In this document: positions 10,743 to 18,474 of the stretch, in pieces | How the letters are laid out: every line of letters starts with the position of its first letter | Position numbering within the stretch: position 1 is the first letter of the stretch | Origin: Methylobacterium longum | GTDB taxonomy: Bacteria; Pseudomonadota; Alphaproteobacteria; Rhizobiales; Beijerinckiaceae | Direction: 5' to 3' | Assembly: GCF_022179385.1 (NCBI RefSeq) | Contig: NZ_BPQS01000048.1 | Coordinates: 1-37,378, forward strand | DNA length: 37,378 nt | Position numbers and translations under genes: made by a program | Notes under the pieces: generated by a model | Told to the model about the DNA's origin: nothing | Database searches by the model: none | What the model saw: only the letters and a program-made list of their open reading frames with translations

Positions 10743-12077
10743 ATGGCAACCGACATCCTCGTCCCGACCCTCGGCGAATCCGTGAGCGAGGCCACCATCG
10801 GCCGCTGGTTCAAGAAGCCCGGCGACCCGGTCGCGGCCGACGAGCCGATCGTCGAGCTCGAGACCGACAAGGTGACCTTGGAGGTCAACGCTCCGGCGGC
10901 CGGCCAACTCGGCGAGATCCTGGTCAAGGACGGGGAGACCGTGGAACCGGGCGCCCTGCTCGGCTCGATCGTCGAGGCCGGTGCCGGCGGCGGCACGGCC
11001 AAGAAGGCCGCCCCGAAGGAGGTCCCGAAGGAAGCCGCCGAGACCAAGGCCGAGAGCCGGAGCGAGGCTCCCAAATCCGCGACGCCCGCCAAGGCCGAGG
11101 CGCCGGCCCAGGAATCCTCCGCCGGCTACGGCAATCACGGCGATGCCGCGGCTCCGGCGGCCCAGCAGCGCCCGGCCGGCGACAATGGCCCCGCGGTGGC
11201 CAAGCTCGCCCGCGAGACCGGCGTCGACCCGTCGGGCGTCAACGGCTCCGGCAAGGACGGTCGCGTGACCAAGGGCGACATGCTCGGGGCCATCGCCAAG
11301 GGGCCGGCGCCCGCCGCCGCCCCCGCTCGGGAGGCCCGGCCGACCCTGCCGCGCGCGCCCTCGGCTCCGGATGACGCCGCGCGCGAGGAGCGCGTGCGGA
11401 TGACGAAGCTCCGCCAGACCATCGCGCGCCGCCTCAAGGACGCGCAGGACACCGCGGCGATGCTGACGACGTTCAACGACGTCGACATGTCCGCCGTGAT
11501 GGCCATGCGCAGCCAGTACAAGGACATCTTCGAGAAGAAGCACGGCACCAAGCTCGGCTTCATGGGCTTCTTCACCAAGGCGGTGATCGGCGCCCTGAAG
11601 GATGTGCCGGCGGTCAACGCCGAGATCGACGGGCAGGACCTCGTCTACAAGAACTACTATCACATCGGCATCGCGGTCGGGACCGATAAGGGCCTCGTCG
11701 TGCCGGTGGTCCGCGACGCCGACGACCTGTCGATCGCGGGCATCGAGAAGAAGATCGCCGGCTTCGGCAAGAAGGCCCGCGACGGCAAGCTCTCCATCGA
11801 GGAGATGCAGGGCGGCACCTTCACGATCACCAACGGTGGCATCTACGGCTCGCTGATGTCGACGCCGATCCTCAACGCGCCGCAATCCGGCATCCTCGGC
11901 ATGCACCGCATTGAGGAGCGGCCGGTGGTCCGCGCCGGCAAGATCGAGGCTCGGCCGATGATGTACCTCGCACTGTCGTACGACCATCGCATCGTCGACG
12001 GTAAGGAGGCCGTGACCTTCCTGGTGCGGGTCAAGGAGGCGCTGGAGGATCCGGCGCGGCTCGTGCTGGACCTGTGA
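10743..12077 (+). CDS. sucB: 2-oxoglutarate dehydrogenase E2, dihydrolipoyl succinyltransferase
   Basis: E2 is the core of the complex and moves the succinyl group from E1 to CoA. The 444 residues show three domains. The lipoyl domain (about 1-78) has the lipoylated K43 in ETDKVTLEV. A Pro/Ala/Lys-rich linker (about 80-148) leads to the peripheral-subunit-binding domain (about 150-185, AVAKLARETGVDPSGVNGSG, with K171). After a second linker comes the acyltransferase domain (about 215-444) with the catalytic DHRIVDG motif (H415, D419). A single lipoyl domain is typical of SucB and separates it from PDH E2. Initiation may depend on the hairpin-spaced Shine-Dalgarno upstream. Confidence 0.97.
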   Translation: MATDILVPTLGESVSEATIGRWFKKPGDPVAADEPIVELETDKVTLEVNAPAAGQLGEILVKDGETVEPGALLGSIVEAGAGGGTAKKAAPKEVPKEAAETKAESRSEAPKSATPAKAEAPAQESSAGYGNHGDAAAPAAQQRPAGDNGPAVAKLARETGVDPSGVNGSGKDGRVTKGDMLGAIAKGPAPAAAPAREARPTLPRAPSAPDDAAREERVRMTKLRQTIARRLKDAQDTAAMLTTFNDVDMSAVMAMRSQYKDIFEKKHGTKLGFMGFFTKAVIGALKDVPAVNAEIDGQDLVYKNYYHIGIAVGTDKGLVVPVVRDADDLSIAGIEKKIAGFGKKARDGKLSIEEMQGGTFTITNGGIYGSLMSTPILNAPQSGILGMHRIEERPVVRAGKIEARPMMYLALSYDHRIVDGKEAVTFLVRVKEALEDPARLVLDL

Positions 12078-12081
12078 GGCC

Positions 12082-12840
12082 ATGATGTCGGACGCTGAGA
12101 ACAGGGTCGCGGTCGTCACCGGCGGCAGCCGCGGCATCGGCCGGGCGGTGGCGCTGCTCCTCGCGGAGCGCGGCTACGCGGTCTGCCTGAGCTACGTGTC
12201 GGATGCCGCCGCAGCACACGGCGTGGTCGACACGATCACCGCCGGTGGTGGTCGCGCGCTCGCCGTGAAGAGCGATGTCGGCAGCGAGGCCGACGTCATC
12301 GCCCTGTTCCGGGCGGCCGACGGGCTCGGGCGGCTCGCGGCGCTGGTCAACAACGCCGGCGTGGTGGACGTGAAATCCGACGTTGCCGACATGAGCGCGG
12401 CCCGGCTTCAGCGGATGATGACCACCAACGTGGTCGGCAGCTTCCTGTGCGCCCGCGAGGCGGTCCAACGCATGTCGACCAAGCGAGGCGGGGGCGGCGG
12501 CGCGATCGTCAACCTGTCCTCCGTGGCGGCGCGCCTCGGCGGCCCCGGGCAGTTCGTGGACTACGCCGCCTCGAAGGGAGCGATCGACTCGCTGACGATC
12601 GGGCTCTCTCGCGAAGTCGCCGGAGAGGGCATCCGCGTCAACGCGGTGGCGCCCGGCATCATCGCCACCGAGATCCATGCCAGCGGCGGCGAGCCCGACC
12701 GGGTGGAGCGTCTCGGCCCCGGCGTCCCGATGGGCCGGGCCGGCACCGCCGAGGAGGTCGCCGCGCCGATCGTGTGGCTCCTCTCGGAGGAGGCCTCCTA
12801 CACCACGGGCGCCATCCTCGACATCGGCGGCGGCCGCTGA
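12082..12840 (+). CDS. SDR family NAD(P)-dependent oxidoreductase
   Basis: A classical short-chain dehydrogenase/reductase of 252 residues. It has the cofactor loop TGGSRGIG (13-20), NNAG (90-93), NLSS (144-147), catalytic YAASK (Y161, K165) and the VAPGIIATEIH segment after it. The closest general class is FabG-like oxidoreductases acting on sugars, 3-oxoacyl groups or small carbonyls; the substrate is unknown. It begins four bases after the sucB stop, with a GAGG overlapping that stop. An ATG at 12085 fits the Shine-Dalgarno spacing better and would remove one residue. An SDR between E2 and E3 genes is unusual, but its reaction need not belong to the TCA cycle. Confidence 0.88.
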   Translation: MMSDAENRVAVVTGGSRGIGRAVALLLAERGYAVCLSYVSDAAAAHGVVDTITAGGGRALAVKSDVGSEADVIALFRAADGLGRLAALVNNAGVVDVKSDVADMSAARLQRMMTTNVVGSFLCAREAVQRMSTKRGGGGGAIVNLSSVAARLGGPGQFVDYAASKGAIDSLTIGLSREVAGEGIRVNAVAPGIIATEIHASGGEPDRVERLGPGVPMGRAGTAEEVAAPIVWLLSEEASYTTGAILDIGGGR

Positions 12841-12907
12841 GGCCGCAACCGATCCGACATTCCCTGCCCGTTCCACACGCGGCACGACCGAGCGGAAGCG
12901 AACCTGC

Positions 12908-14308
12908 ATGTCCTACGATCTCGTCGTCATCGGCACCGGCCCTGGCGGCTACGTCTGCGCCATCCGCGCGGCGCAGCTCGGCCTGCGGACCGCGGTGGTC
13001 GAGAAGCGCGCGACGCACGGCGGGACTTGCCTCAACATCGGCTGCATCCCGTCGAAGGCGCTGCTCCACGCCTCGGAGGCGTTCGAGGAGGCCAACACGC
13101 ATTTCGCCGATCTCGGCATCGACGTCGGCACGCCGAAGCTCGACCTGAAGAAGATGATGGCCTTCAAGGACGAGGGCGTGGCGGGCAACACCAAAGGTGT
13201 CGAGTTCCTGCTCAAGAAGAACAAGGTCGACACCTTCCACGGCACCGGCCGTATCGCCGGCGCGGGCCGCGTCGAGGTGATCGCCGAGAACGGGGGCAAT
13301 CAGATCCTCGAAAGCAAGAGCATCGTGATCGCGACGGGTTCGGACGTGACGCGCCTGCCGGGCGTGACGATCGACGAGAAGGTCGTGGTGTCGTCGACCG
13401 GCGCCCTCGAGCTGGACCGGGTGCCGAAGAAGCTCCTCGTCATCGGCGCCGGAGTGATCGGGCTGGAACTGGGCTCGGTCTGGCGCCGCCTCGGCGCCGA
13501 GGTCACGGTGGTCGAATATCTCGACCGGGTGCTCCCCGGCATGGATGGCGAGGTCGGCAAGCAGTTCCAGCGGATCCTGACCAAGCAGGGCATCGGCTTC
13601 AGGCTGTCCACCAAGGTGACCGGCGTGGAGGTCGGCAAGAAGGGCGCGAGCGTGACCGTCGAGCCGGCCGCGGGCGGCGCGGCGGAGACGCTGCAGGCCG
13701 ACGTGGTCCTCGTGGCGATCGGCCGGGTTCCCTACACGGAGGGTCTCGGCCTCGACACGGTCGGCGTCCAGCGGGACGACAAGGGCCGGATCCTCACCGA
13801 TTCCCACTACGCCACCAACGTCACCGGGATCTACGCCATCGGCGACGTGATCGCCGGCCCGATGCTCGCCCACAAGGCCGAGGACGAAGGCGTGGCGATC
13901 GCCGAGATGTTGGCCGGCCAGTCCGGCCACGTGAATTACGGTGTGATCCCCAACGTGGTCTACACGTTCCCGGAAGTCGCCTCGGTGGGCAAGACCGAGG
14001 AGGAGCTCAAGAAGGACGGGATCGCCTACAATGCCGGCAAGTTCCCCTTCACGGCCAACGGCCGCGCCAAGGCGAACGGCACCACCGACGGCTTCGTGAA
14101 GGTGCTGGCCGACGCCCAGACCGACCGCGTCCTCGGCGTCCACATCGTCGGCGCCGATGCCGGCAACCTGATCGCCGAGGTCGCGGTGGCGATGGAGTTC
14201 GGCGCCTCCTCGGAGGACATCGCCCGGACCTGCCACGCGCACCCGACGCTCACCGAGGCCGTCAAGGAAGCCGCCCTCGCGGTGAACAAGCGCGCGATCC
14301 ACGTCTGA
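12908..14308 (+). CDS. lpdA: dihydrolipoyl dehydrogenase (E3)
   Basis: E3 reoxidises the dihydrolipoyl arm of E2 and reduces NAD+. The 466 residues carry the FAD-binding start (DLVVIGTGPGGYVCAIRAAQ), the redox disulfide C41/C46 in GGTCLNIGCIPSK, a second dinucleotide-binding motif (VIGAGVIGLELGSVW), the AIGDV segment near residue 315, and the C-terminal HAHPTLTEA with the catalytic His445-Glu450 pair. The ATG at 12908 is the family start; the upstream open frame overlaps the SDR gene. This is the last gene of the TCA block; its stop is 25 bases from the convergent two-receiver gene, with no clear terminator between them. Confidence 0.96.
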   Translation: MSYDLVVIGTGPGGYVCAIRAAQLGLRTAVVEKRATHGGTCLNIGCIPSKALLHASEAFEEANTHFADLGIDVGTPKLDLKKMMAFKDEGVAGNTKGVEFLLKKNKVDTFHGTGRIAGAGRVEVIAENGGNQILESKSIVIATGSDVTRLPGVTIDEKVVVSSTGALELDRVPKKLLVIGAGVIGLELGSVWRRLGAEVTVVEYLDRVLPGMDGEVGKQFQRILTKQGIGFRLSTKVTGVEVGKKGASVTVEPAAGGAAETLQADVVLVAIGRVPYTEGLGLDTVGVQRDDKGRILTDSHYATNVTGIYAIGDVIAGPMLAHKAEDEGVAIAEMLAGQSGHVNYGVIPNVVYTFPEVASVGKTEEELKKDGIAYNAGKFPFTANGRAKANGTTDGFVKVLADAQTDRVLGVHIVGADAGNLIAEVAVAMEFGASSEDIARTCHAHPTLTEAVKEAALAVNKRAIHV

Positions 14309-14333
14309 CGGGCCGCGCGCCTCGACGGGCGGA

Positions 14334-15191
14334 TCAGGCGATCTTGCGTCGGGCGTTGGGGAGGTCGGCGATCCGCAGCAGCGCGCTCGGCGCCGGGGGG
14401 GCCGTGAGGGCGTTGAGGAGATAGGGCCTGCGCAAGCCCAGGGCGTTGTGCAGGGCCAGATCGATGTCGCGCGCGTAGAACGGCATCCGCAGCACGGCGT
14501 CGACCCCGAAGTAGCGCCCAGCCTGGGCCACGGGCTCCAGTTCGGACGTGGTCAGCAGGGTGATCCGGGTGGCGAGGCCCAGCGGCTGGATCTGGCAGGC
14601 CAGTTCCATTCCGTCGATGCCGTTCAGCTTCACGTCGATGAAGGCGAAGTCGTAGGCCGCGTGCTTGAACTGCTTCAGGGCGTGGCGGCCGTCATCCGTC
14701 TCGTCGAGTTCGATCGCGAAGCCGCTGCGGGCCACGACGCGGCTGATGGCCGACCGCCCGGCCGGGGTCGAGCAGGCCAGCAGCGCCCGGGTCGGCGTGC
14801 GACGCCGGGCATCGGCGTGCAGGAGCTGCTCGATATGGCCCGGGTCGAGGGGCGTCTTGAGAACCTCGTAGGCCCCGAGGCTGGTGGCGATCTCCTGCCA
14901 GTGCGGCATGACGCGGGTGGCCACCAGCACCAGGCATGGCGGTTCGGCCCCCGCCCGACGCGCCACCGCCACGGCCTCGGGTCCGCTCAGATCCTCGAGC
15001 TGGAGACTGACGAAGGCCAGGGTCGGGCGGCGTTGGAGGAGAATGTCGCAGAGTGCTTGGCCGGAGGTTGCCTCTTCGATCGCGGCCTGCGGATCGAAGC
15101 GCTGAACGACCGCCCGCAGAGAGGCGCGACGGCCCGCATCGCAGTCCGCGATAACGACCCGTGCCGACGTCCCCCCGTTATCAAGCCCCAT
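14334..15191 (-). CDS. tandem two-receiver (REC-REC) response regulator-like protein
   Basis: The 285-residue protein consists of two receiver-like domains (about 10-125 and 134-252) plus a short tail, with no DNA-binding or enzymatic output. In domain 1 the N-terminal acidic residues are present (IADCD, D16/D18) and the KTP lysine is kept (K112), but the phosphoacceptor position is Ser62 (FVSLQLEDLSG). In domain 2 the phosphoacceptor is intact (D186 in FIDVKLNGIDG), but the acidic pair is replaced (LLACSTPAG) and the lysine is Arg235 (LRMP). Neither domain has a complete phosphorylation pocket. The ATG at 15191 has a GGACGGG upstream; a TTG at 15227 would extend it by 12 residues. Confidence 0.82.
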   Translation of the reverse strand: MGLDNGGTSARVVIADCDAGRRASLRAVVQRFDPQAAIEEATSGQALCDILLQRRPTLAFVSLQLEDLSGPEAVAVARRAGAEPPCLVLVATRVMPHWQEIATSLGAYEVLKTPLDPGHIEQLLHADARRRTPTRALLACSTPAGRSAISRVVARSGFAIELDETDDGRHALKQFKHAAYDFAFIDVKLNGIDGMELACQIQPLGLATRITLLTTSELEPVAQAGRYFGVDAVLRMPFYARDIDLALHNALGLRRPYLLNALTAPPAPSALLRIADLPNARRKIA

Positions 15192-15344
15192 GGCGCCCGT
15201 CCAAGTCGATCCGATCCCTGCCGCCAAGAGTGGGCTTAGATCGTGACGAAGCTCTTAAAGAAACAGCTGTTCACCTAACCGCGAGCATCACATCGCTATT
15301 CCATGCAGGAGCGACCCCGATAACAGCTCCTATATCTGGCTAGA

Positions 15345-16313
15345 TTAGCGACTAAACCGAGGATGGGCCGACGCGTAGGCACTCATCAGCCGCGCGGCAT
15401 CAACCTGCGTGTAGAGCTGCGTGGTCGACAGGGAGGCGTGGCCGAGGAGTTCCTGGATCGCACGCAGTTCCCCTTGTCGCGCAAGGAGATGCGTCGCGAA
15501 GGAATGGCGCAGGGCGTGCGGCGTGGCGCTGTCGGGCAGGCCGAGGGCCCCCCGGGCGCGGGCGACCGTGTACTGAATGATCCGCGGCGACAAAGGGCCG
15601 CCCCTGGCACCGACGAAGAGAGGCCCGTCCGACGGCAGCGGCAGCGGGCAGGCGGCGATATAATCGGCGACGGCCTGTGCCACGATGGGCAGGATCGGCA
15701 CCATGCGCTGCTTGCCCCCCTTGCCCAGGACGGTAACCTGATCGCTGCCCGGCAGCGGCGCATCCCGGCGCGCGAGGCCCAGAGCCTCCGAGATACGCAA
15801 TCCGGCGCCGTACAGAAGCGCCAGCACGGCGGCGTCCCGGGCAAGCACCCAGGGCTCGCGCTCCTCGCCGGCGCGGATGCCGGTATCGGTGAGCGCCACG
15901 GCAGCCTGCACGGGCAGGGGCCGCGGCAGGCGGCGAGGAACCTTGGGCGAACGCACGCCGCCCAGCGCCGAGACCGTCCCGTGCCCCTCCCGCTCGAGGT
16001 AGCGCGCGAAGGAGCGCAGGCCCGCGAGCATGCGCATCAGCGAACGGCCGGACACCGCCTCGGCCCGCCGTGCGGCCATGAAGGCGCGGATGTCGCGCAC
16101 CTTCAGAGCGATCAGCATCGGGATCGTCGGGGTACCCTGCCGCGACGCGAGGTGAAGGAGAAACTGGCGCAGGTCGCGCCCGTAGGCCTCGACGGTGTTG
16201 GGCGACATCCGCCGCTCGCGGGCGAGCCCCTCGGTCCAGGCCCGGACGACGTCGCGGAGGCGCGCGTCGCCCGGTATCAGTATCAGGTCATGGTCGGTCG
16301 CGCGTGCAGCCAT
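15345..16313 (-). CDS. xerC: tyrosine recombinase XerC
   Basis: The 322-residue protein is a phage-integrase-family recombinase of the XerC/D type, which resolves chromosome dimers at dif. An N-terminal SAM-like core-binding domain (about 16-110) has the MSPNTVEAYGRDLRQF helix. The catalytic domain carries R173 (GAGLRISEAL), K198 (LGKGGKQR), H266-x-x-R269 (HALRHSFATHLL), H292 (LGHASLSTTQ) and nucleophile Y301 (LYTQVD). All active-site residues are intact. Housekeeping XerC is more likely than a mobile-element integrase, because no att-like repeats or cargo lie nearby. The ATG at 16313 gives the usual N-terminus; residues further upstream are Arg/Gly-rich shadow. Confidence 0.9.
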   Translation of the reverse strand: MAARATDHDLILIPGDARLRDVVRAWTEGLARERRMSPNTVEAYGRDLRQFLLHLASRQGTPTIPMLIALKVRDIRAFMAARRAEAVSGRSLMRMLAGLRSFARYLEREGHGTVSALGGVRSPKVPRRLPRPLPVQAAVALTDTGIRAGEEREPWVLARDAAVLALLYGAGLRISEALGLARRDAPLPGSDQVTVLGKGGKQRMVPILPIVAQAVADYIAACPLPLPSDGPLFVGARGGPLSPRIIQYTVARARGALGLPDSATPHALRHSFATHLLARQGELRAIQELLGHASLSTTQLYTQVDAARLMSAYASAHPRFSR

Positions 16314-16420
16314 GAGTCCACTCGACCGGATGTGTCTTGCCGAGCCCTTAACGCCGGACCCGGACCCAGCCGCCTGTCGCCACGCTCGCCCCCTGCGGCG
16401 CCCCGTGCCAAGCTGCCCCG

Positions 16421-16741
16421 ATGACAGCCCTCGCTTATGCCGGCGCCGCCCTCGCGGAGATCGCCGGATGCTTCGCGTTCTGGTCGTGGCTGCGACTGGG
16501 CCACTCAGTCTGGTGGGTCCTGCCCGGGCTGGTGTCGCTCGCGGTGTTCGCCGCCCTGCTGACGCTCGTGGACACACCGGCGGCGGGGCGCGCCTTCGCG
16601 GCCTATGGCGGGGTCTACGTCGCCGCGTCGGTTCTGTGGCTGTGGCTCGCGGAAGGCCACCGGCCCGACCGCTGGGATCTCGCGGGCAGCGTGGTCTGCC
16701 TCGCCGGGACGGCGCTGATCCTGCTGGGTCGACGGGGCTGA
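16421..16741 (+). CDS. YnfA/UPF0060 family membrane protein
   Basis: The 106-residue protein has four hydrophobic helices (about 4-24, 31-50, 58-78 and 86-104) and matches the UPF0060 family, small membrane proteins of the drug/metabolite transporter superfamily. Typical features are AEIAGCFAFWSWLRLG near the N-terminus, the AAYGGVYVAASVLWLWLAEG centre and DRWDLAGSVVCLAGTALIL at the C-terminus. Its function is not established. The gene is divergent from xerC (107 bases between starts) and converges with the peroxidase-related gene seven bases away. Confidence 0.9.
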   Translation: MTALAYAGAALAEIAGCFAFWSWLRLGHSVWWVLPGLVSLAVFAALLTLVDTPAAGRAFAAYGGVYVAASVLWLWLAEGHRPDRWDLAGSVVCLAGTALILLGRRG

Positions 16742-16748
16742 GGCGGTC

Positions 16749-17321
16749 TCACCGCCCCATGGCGTAGAACTCGACGTTCGGCCGCAGGTCCGCCACGCTC
16801 GCGAGCCGGTTCGACAGGGCGAAGAGCGCCGTGATCGCCGCGATGTCCCACACATCGTCCGGGCTGAAGCCATGCTCGGCGAGTGCAGCGTGATCCTCCG
16901 GGCCGACGGTCTGGGAGGCGGTCGCCACCGTCACCGCGAAGGCCAGCATGGCGCGCTGGCGCGGCGTGATGTCGGCCTTGGCGTAGTTGACCGCCACCTG
17001 ATCGGCGAGGAGCGGGTTCTTGGCCCGGACCCGCAGGATCGCCCCATGGGCGACGACGCAGTAGAGGCATTGATTGGCCGCGCTGGTAGCCACGACGATC
17101 ATTTCGCGCTCGGCCTTCGAAAGGCCGCCGGGCCGATCCATCAGCGCGTCGTGGTAGGCCATGAAGGCGCGAAACTCGTCGGGACGGTGCGCCAGTGCCA
17201 GGAAGATGTTGGGCACGAAGCCGGCCTTCTCCTGCACGAGAGTGATTCGGGCGCGCAGATCCTCCGGCATCTCCGAGAGCTTCGGCACCGGGAAGCGGCT
17301 GATCGGGGCCTCCACGCTCAT
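16749..17321 (-). CDS. peroxidase-related enzyme, AhpD/carboxymuconolactone decarboxylase fold
   Basis: The 190-residue protein has the AhpD-like redox motif CLYCVVAHG (C85, C88, H92) preceded by REMIVVATSAANQ, the signature of the uncharacterised peroxidase-related branch of the CMD superfamily. The C-terminal helical region includes DVWDIAAITALFALSNRLA, also typical. The family is thought to use the cysteine pair in peroxide or disulfide chemistry; the electron donor is unknown. The ATG at 17321 has a strong GGAGGA six bases upstream. The gene is divergent from ruvC with 88 bases between the starts. Confidence 0.88.
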   Translation of the reverse strand: MSVEAPISRFPVPKLSEMPEDLRARITLVQEKAGFVPNIFLALAHRPDEFRAFMAYHDALMDRPGGLSKAEREMIVVATSAANQCLYCVVAHGAILRVRAKNPLLADQVAVNYAKADITPRQRAMLAFAVTVATASQTVGPEDHAALAEHGFSPDDVWDIAAITALFALSNRLASVADLRPNVEFYAMGR

Positions 17322-17409
17322 GATCGTCCTCCAATTCCTGTGCCTTGGTGAAACCAGGCGTTCACGATACGTACGGCAGCGTCGGGCCGTTCGTCGAGCC
17401 GGAAGCATC

Positions 17410-18033
17410 ATGACCAGCCCCATCCGCATCCTCGGCATCGATCCCGGGCTCCGCCGCACCGGCTGGGGCCTGATCACCGCGCAGGGGACGAAGCTTACCT
17501 ACGGCGATTGCGGCGTCGTCACCTCGGACGGCGACCTGCCCCTGGCCCTGCGCCTGCGCGAGCTGTTCGAGGGCATCAGCCGGATCGTCGAGGCCGTCCG
17601 GCCTCACGAGGTCGCCGTGGAGGAGACCTTCGTCAACAAGGACGCGCAGGCGACGCTCAAGCTGGGACACGCCCGAGCCATGGCCCTCGTGGTCCCGGCG
17701 CTCGCCGGCCTGCCGGTGTTCGAGTACGCGCCCAATCTCATTAAGAAGACCGTGGCGGGCTCCGGACACGCCGAGAAGGTGCAGATCCAGGCGATGGTGC
17801 GCTTCCTGCTGCCGAAGGCCGAGTTCCGGGTGGCCGACGCCGCCGACGCGCTGGCCATCGCGATCACCCATGCCAGTCACCGGGACGCGCACGCCCTCCG
17901 TCAGGCCCACCTGCCCGGTGGCAAGCGCCGCAGCCTCACCGGCCAGGCGGCCGCGGGGCAGGGTCTTGAAGGGAAGGGCTTCTCGGCGGCCGCAGCCGCG
18001 CGCATCGAGGCCGCGCTGGCGAAACAAGGCTGA
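17410..18033 (+). CDS. ruvC: crossover junction endodeoxyribonuclease RuvC
   Basis: RuvC cuts Holliday junctions during recombinational repair. The acidic active site is visible: D11 (GIDPGLRRTG), E71 (VEETFVNKD), and D143/D146 (ADAADALAIAITHA). The core ends near residue 165; the protein is 207 residues because of a Gly/Arg/Ala-rich tail of about 40 residues that most RuvC proteins lack. The ATG at 17410 has GGAAG five bases upstream. ruvA and ruvB do not follow here; tRNA-Tyr comes next on the opposite strand. Confidence 0.94.
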   Translation: MTSPIRILGIDPGLRRTGWGLITAQGTKLTYGDCGVVTSDGDLPLALRLRELFEGISRIVEAVRPHEVAVEETFVNKDAQATLKLGHARAMALVVPALAGLPVFEYAPNLIKKTVAGSGHAEKVQIQAMVRFLLPKAEFRVADAADALAIAITHASHRDAHALRQAHLPGGKRRSLTGQAAAGQGLEGKGFSAAAAARIEAALAKQG

Positions 18034-18050
18034 CGGGATCGGGAAGAACT

Positions 18051-18134
18051 TGGTGGGGGAAGTAGGACTCGAACCTACGAAGCTTACGCAGCGGATTTAC
18101 AGTCCGCCCCCTTTGCCGCTCGGGACATTCCCCC
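18051..18134 (-). tRNA. tRNA-Tyr (anticodon GTA), CCA encoded
   Basis: Read on the minus strand, the 84 bases fold as a class II tRNA. The acceptor stem is GGGGGAA (18134-18128) paired with TTCCCCC (18061-18055), followed by discriminator A and an encoded CCA at 18053-18051. The anticodon arm is GCGGA-CTGTAAA-TCCGC with anticodon GTA. The long variable arm is around TGCGTAAGCTTCG, and the T arm GTAGG-TTCGAGT-CCTAC has the invariant TTCGA. The acceptor stem, anticodon stem and T stem are fully paired. Confidence 0.97.
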
Positions 18135-18474
18135 AAGGCGGGTTCTTCACCCGCGGCGCCCTTATGGTGAGGGGTGGGCCGGGTGTCAACGCTTGTGGTG
18201 GCCGGATCCACGTCTGAGCCTGGGTGGGGACCGCCCTGCGTTACGTTCGGCGCGGGATCCCGGATCGGCTTCCGCTTCGCGGCGCCCATCCCCGGCCGCT
18301 CCGGCGCAGGCTGGAACGCGACGCCCGCGACAGGCGCCTGCCGCGCGAGCGCCGTCCGCGTCCCGGAGCGGGCACAGGACGTGCGGCGTGCGCGACTCGA
18401 CGCGTGCGGGACGAAAACGCGAACGTTCTGCGACTCCGGGGGATTCACAAAGGAATTCCGATCGGTCACGGTGC
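18135..18474. other. non-coding stretch between tRNA-Tyr and the helicase gene
   Basis: These 340 bases contain the tRNA-Tyr promoter at the left end and the 5' region of the helicase at the right. The helicase frame is open throughout, but the residues it would encode are Arg/Pro/Ser-rich and resemble no domain, so I treat them as untranslated. An AGGA at 18451-18454 lies 20 bases before the chosen GTG. Nothing else is evident. Confidence 0.5.
18161..18189 (-). promoter_or_regulatory. promoter of tRNA-Tyr
   Basis: On the minus strand a perfect TTGACA -35 (18189-18184) is followed by a 17-base spacer and CATAAG (18166-18161) as the -10. A start about seven bases downstream would leave a leader of roughly 20 bases before the mature tRNA 5' end at 18134, a normal layout for tRNA genes. 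Confidence 0.7.

Noticed and set aside
12659..14302. 547-codon minus-strand frame opposite lpdA
   Set aside because: Shadow of lpdA; no recognisable motifs.
15345..16313. xerC as the integrase of a mobile element
   Set aside because: No att-like direct repeats, cargo, or composition break around it. The sequence has the housekeeping Xer layout, and the tRNA-Tyr nearby is intact and is not flanked by a repeated 3' end within the window.
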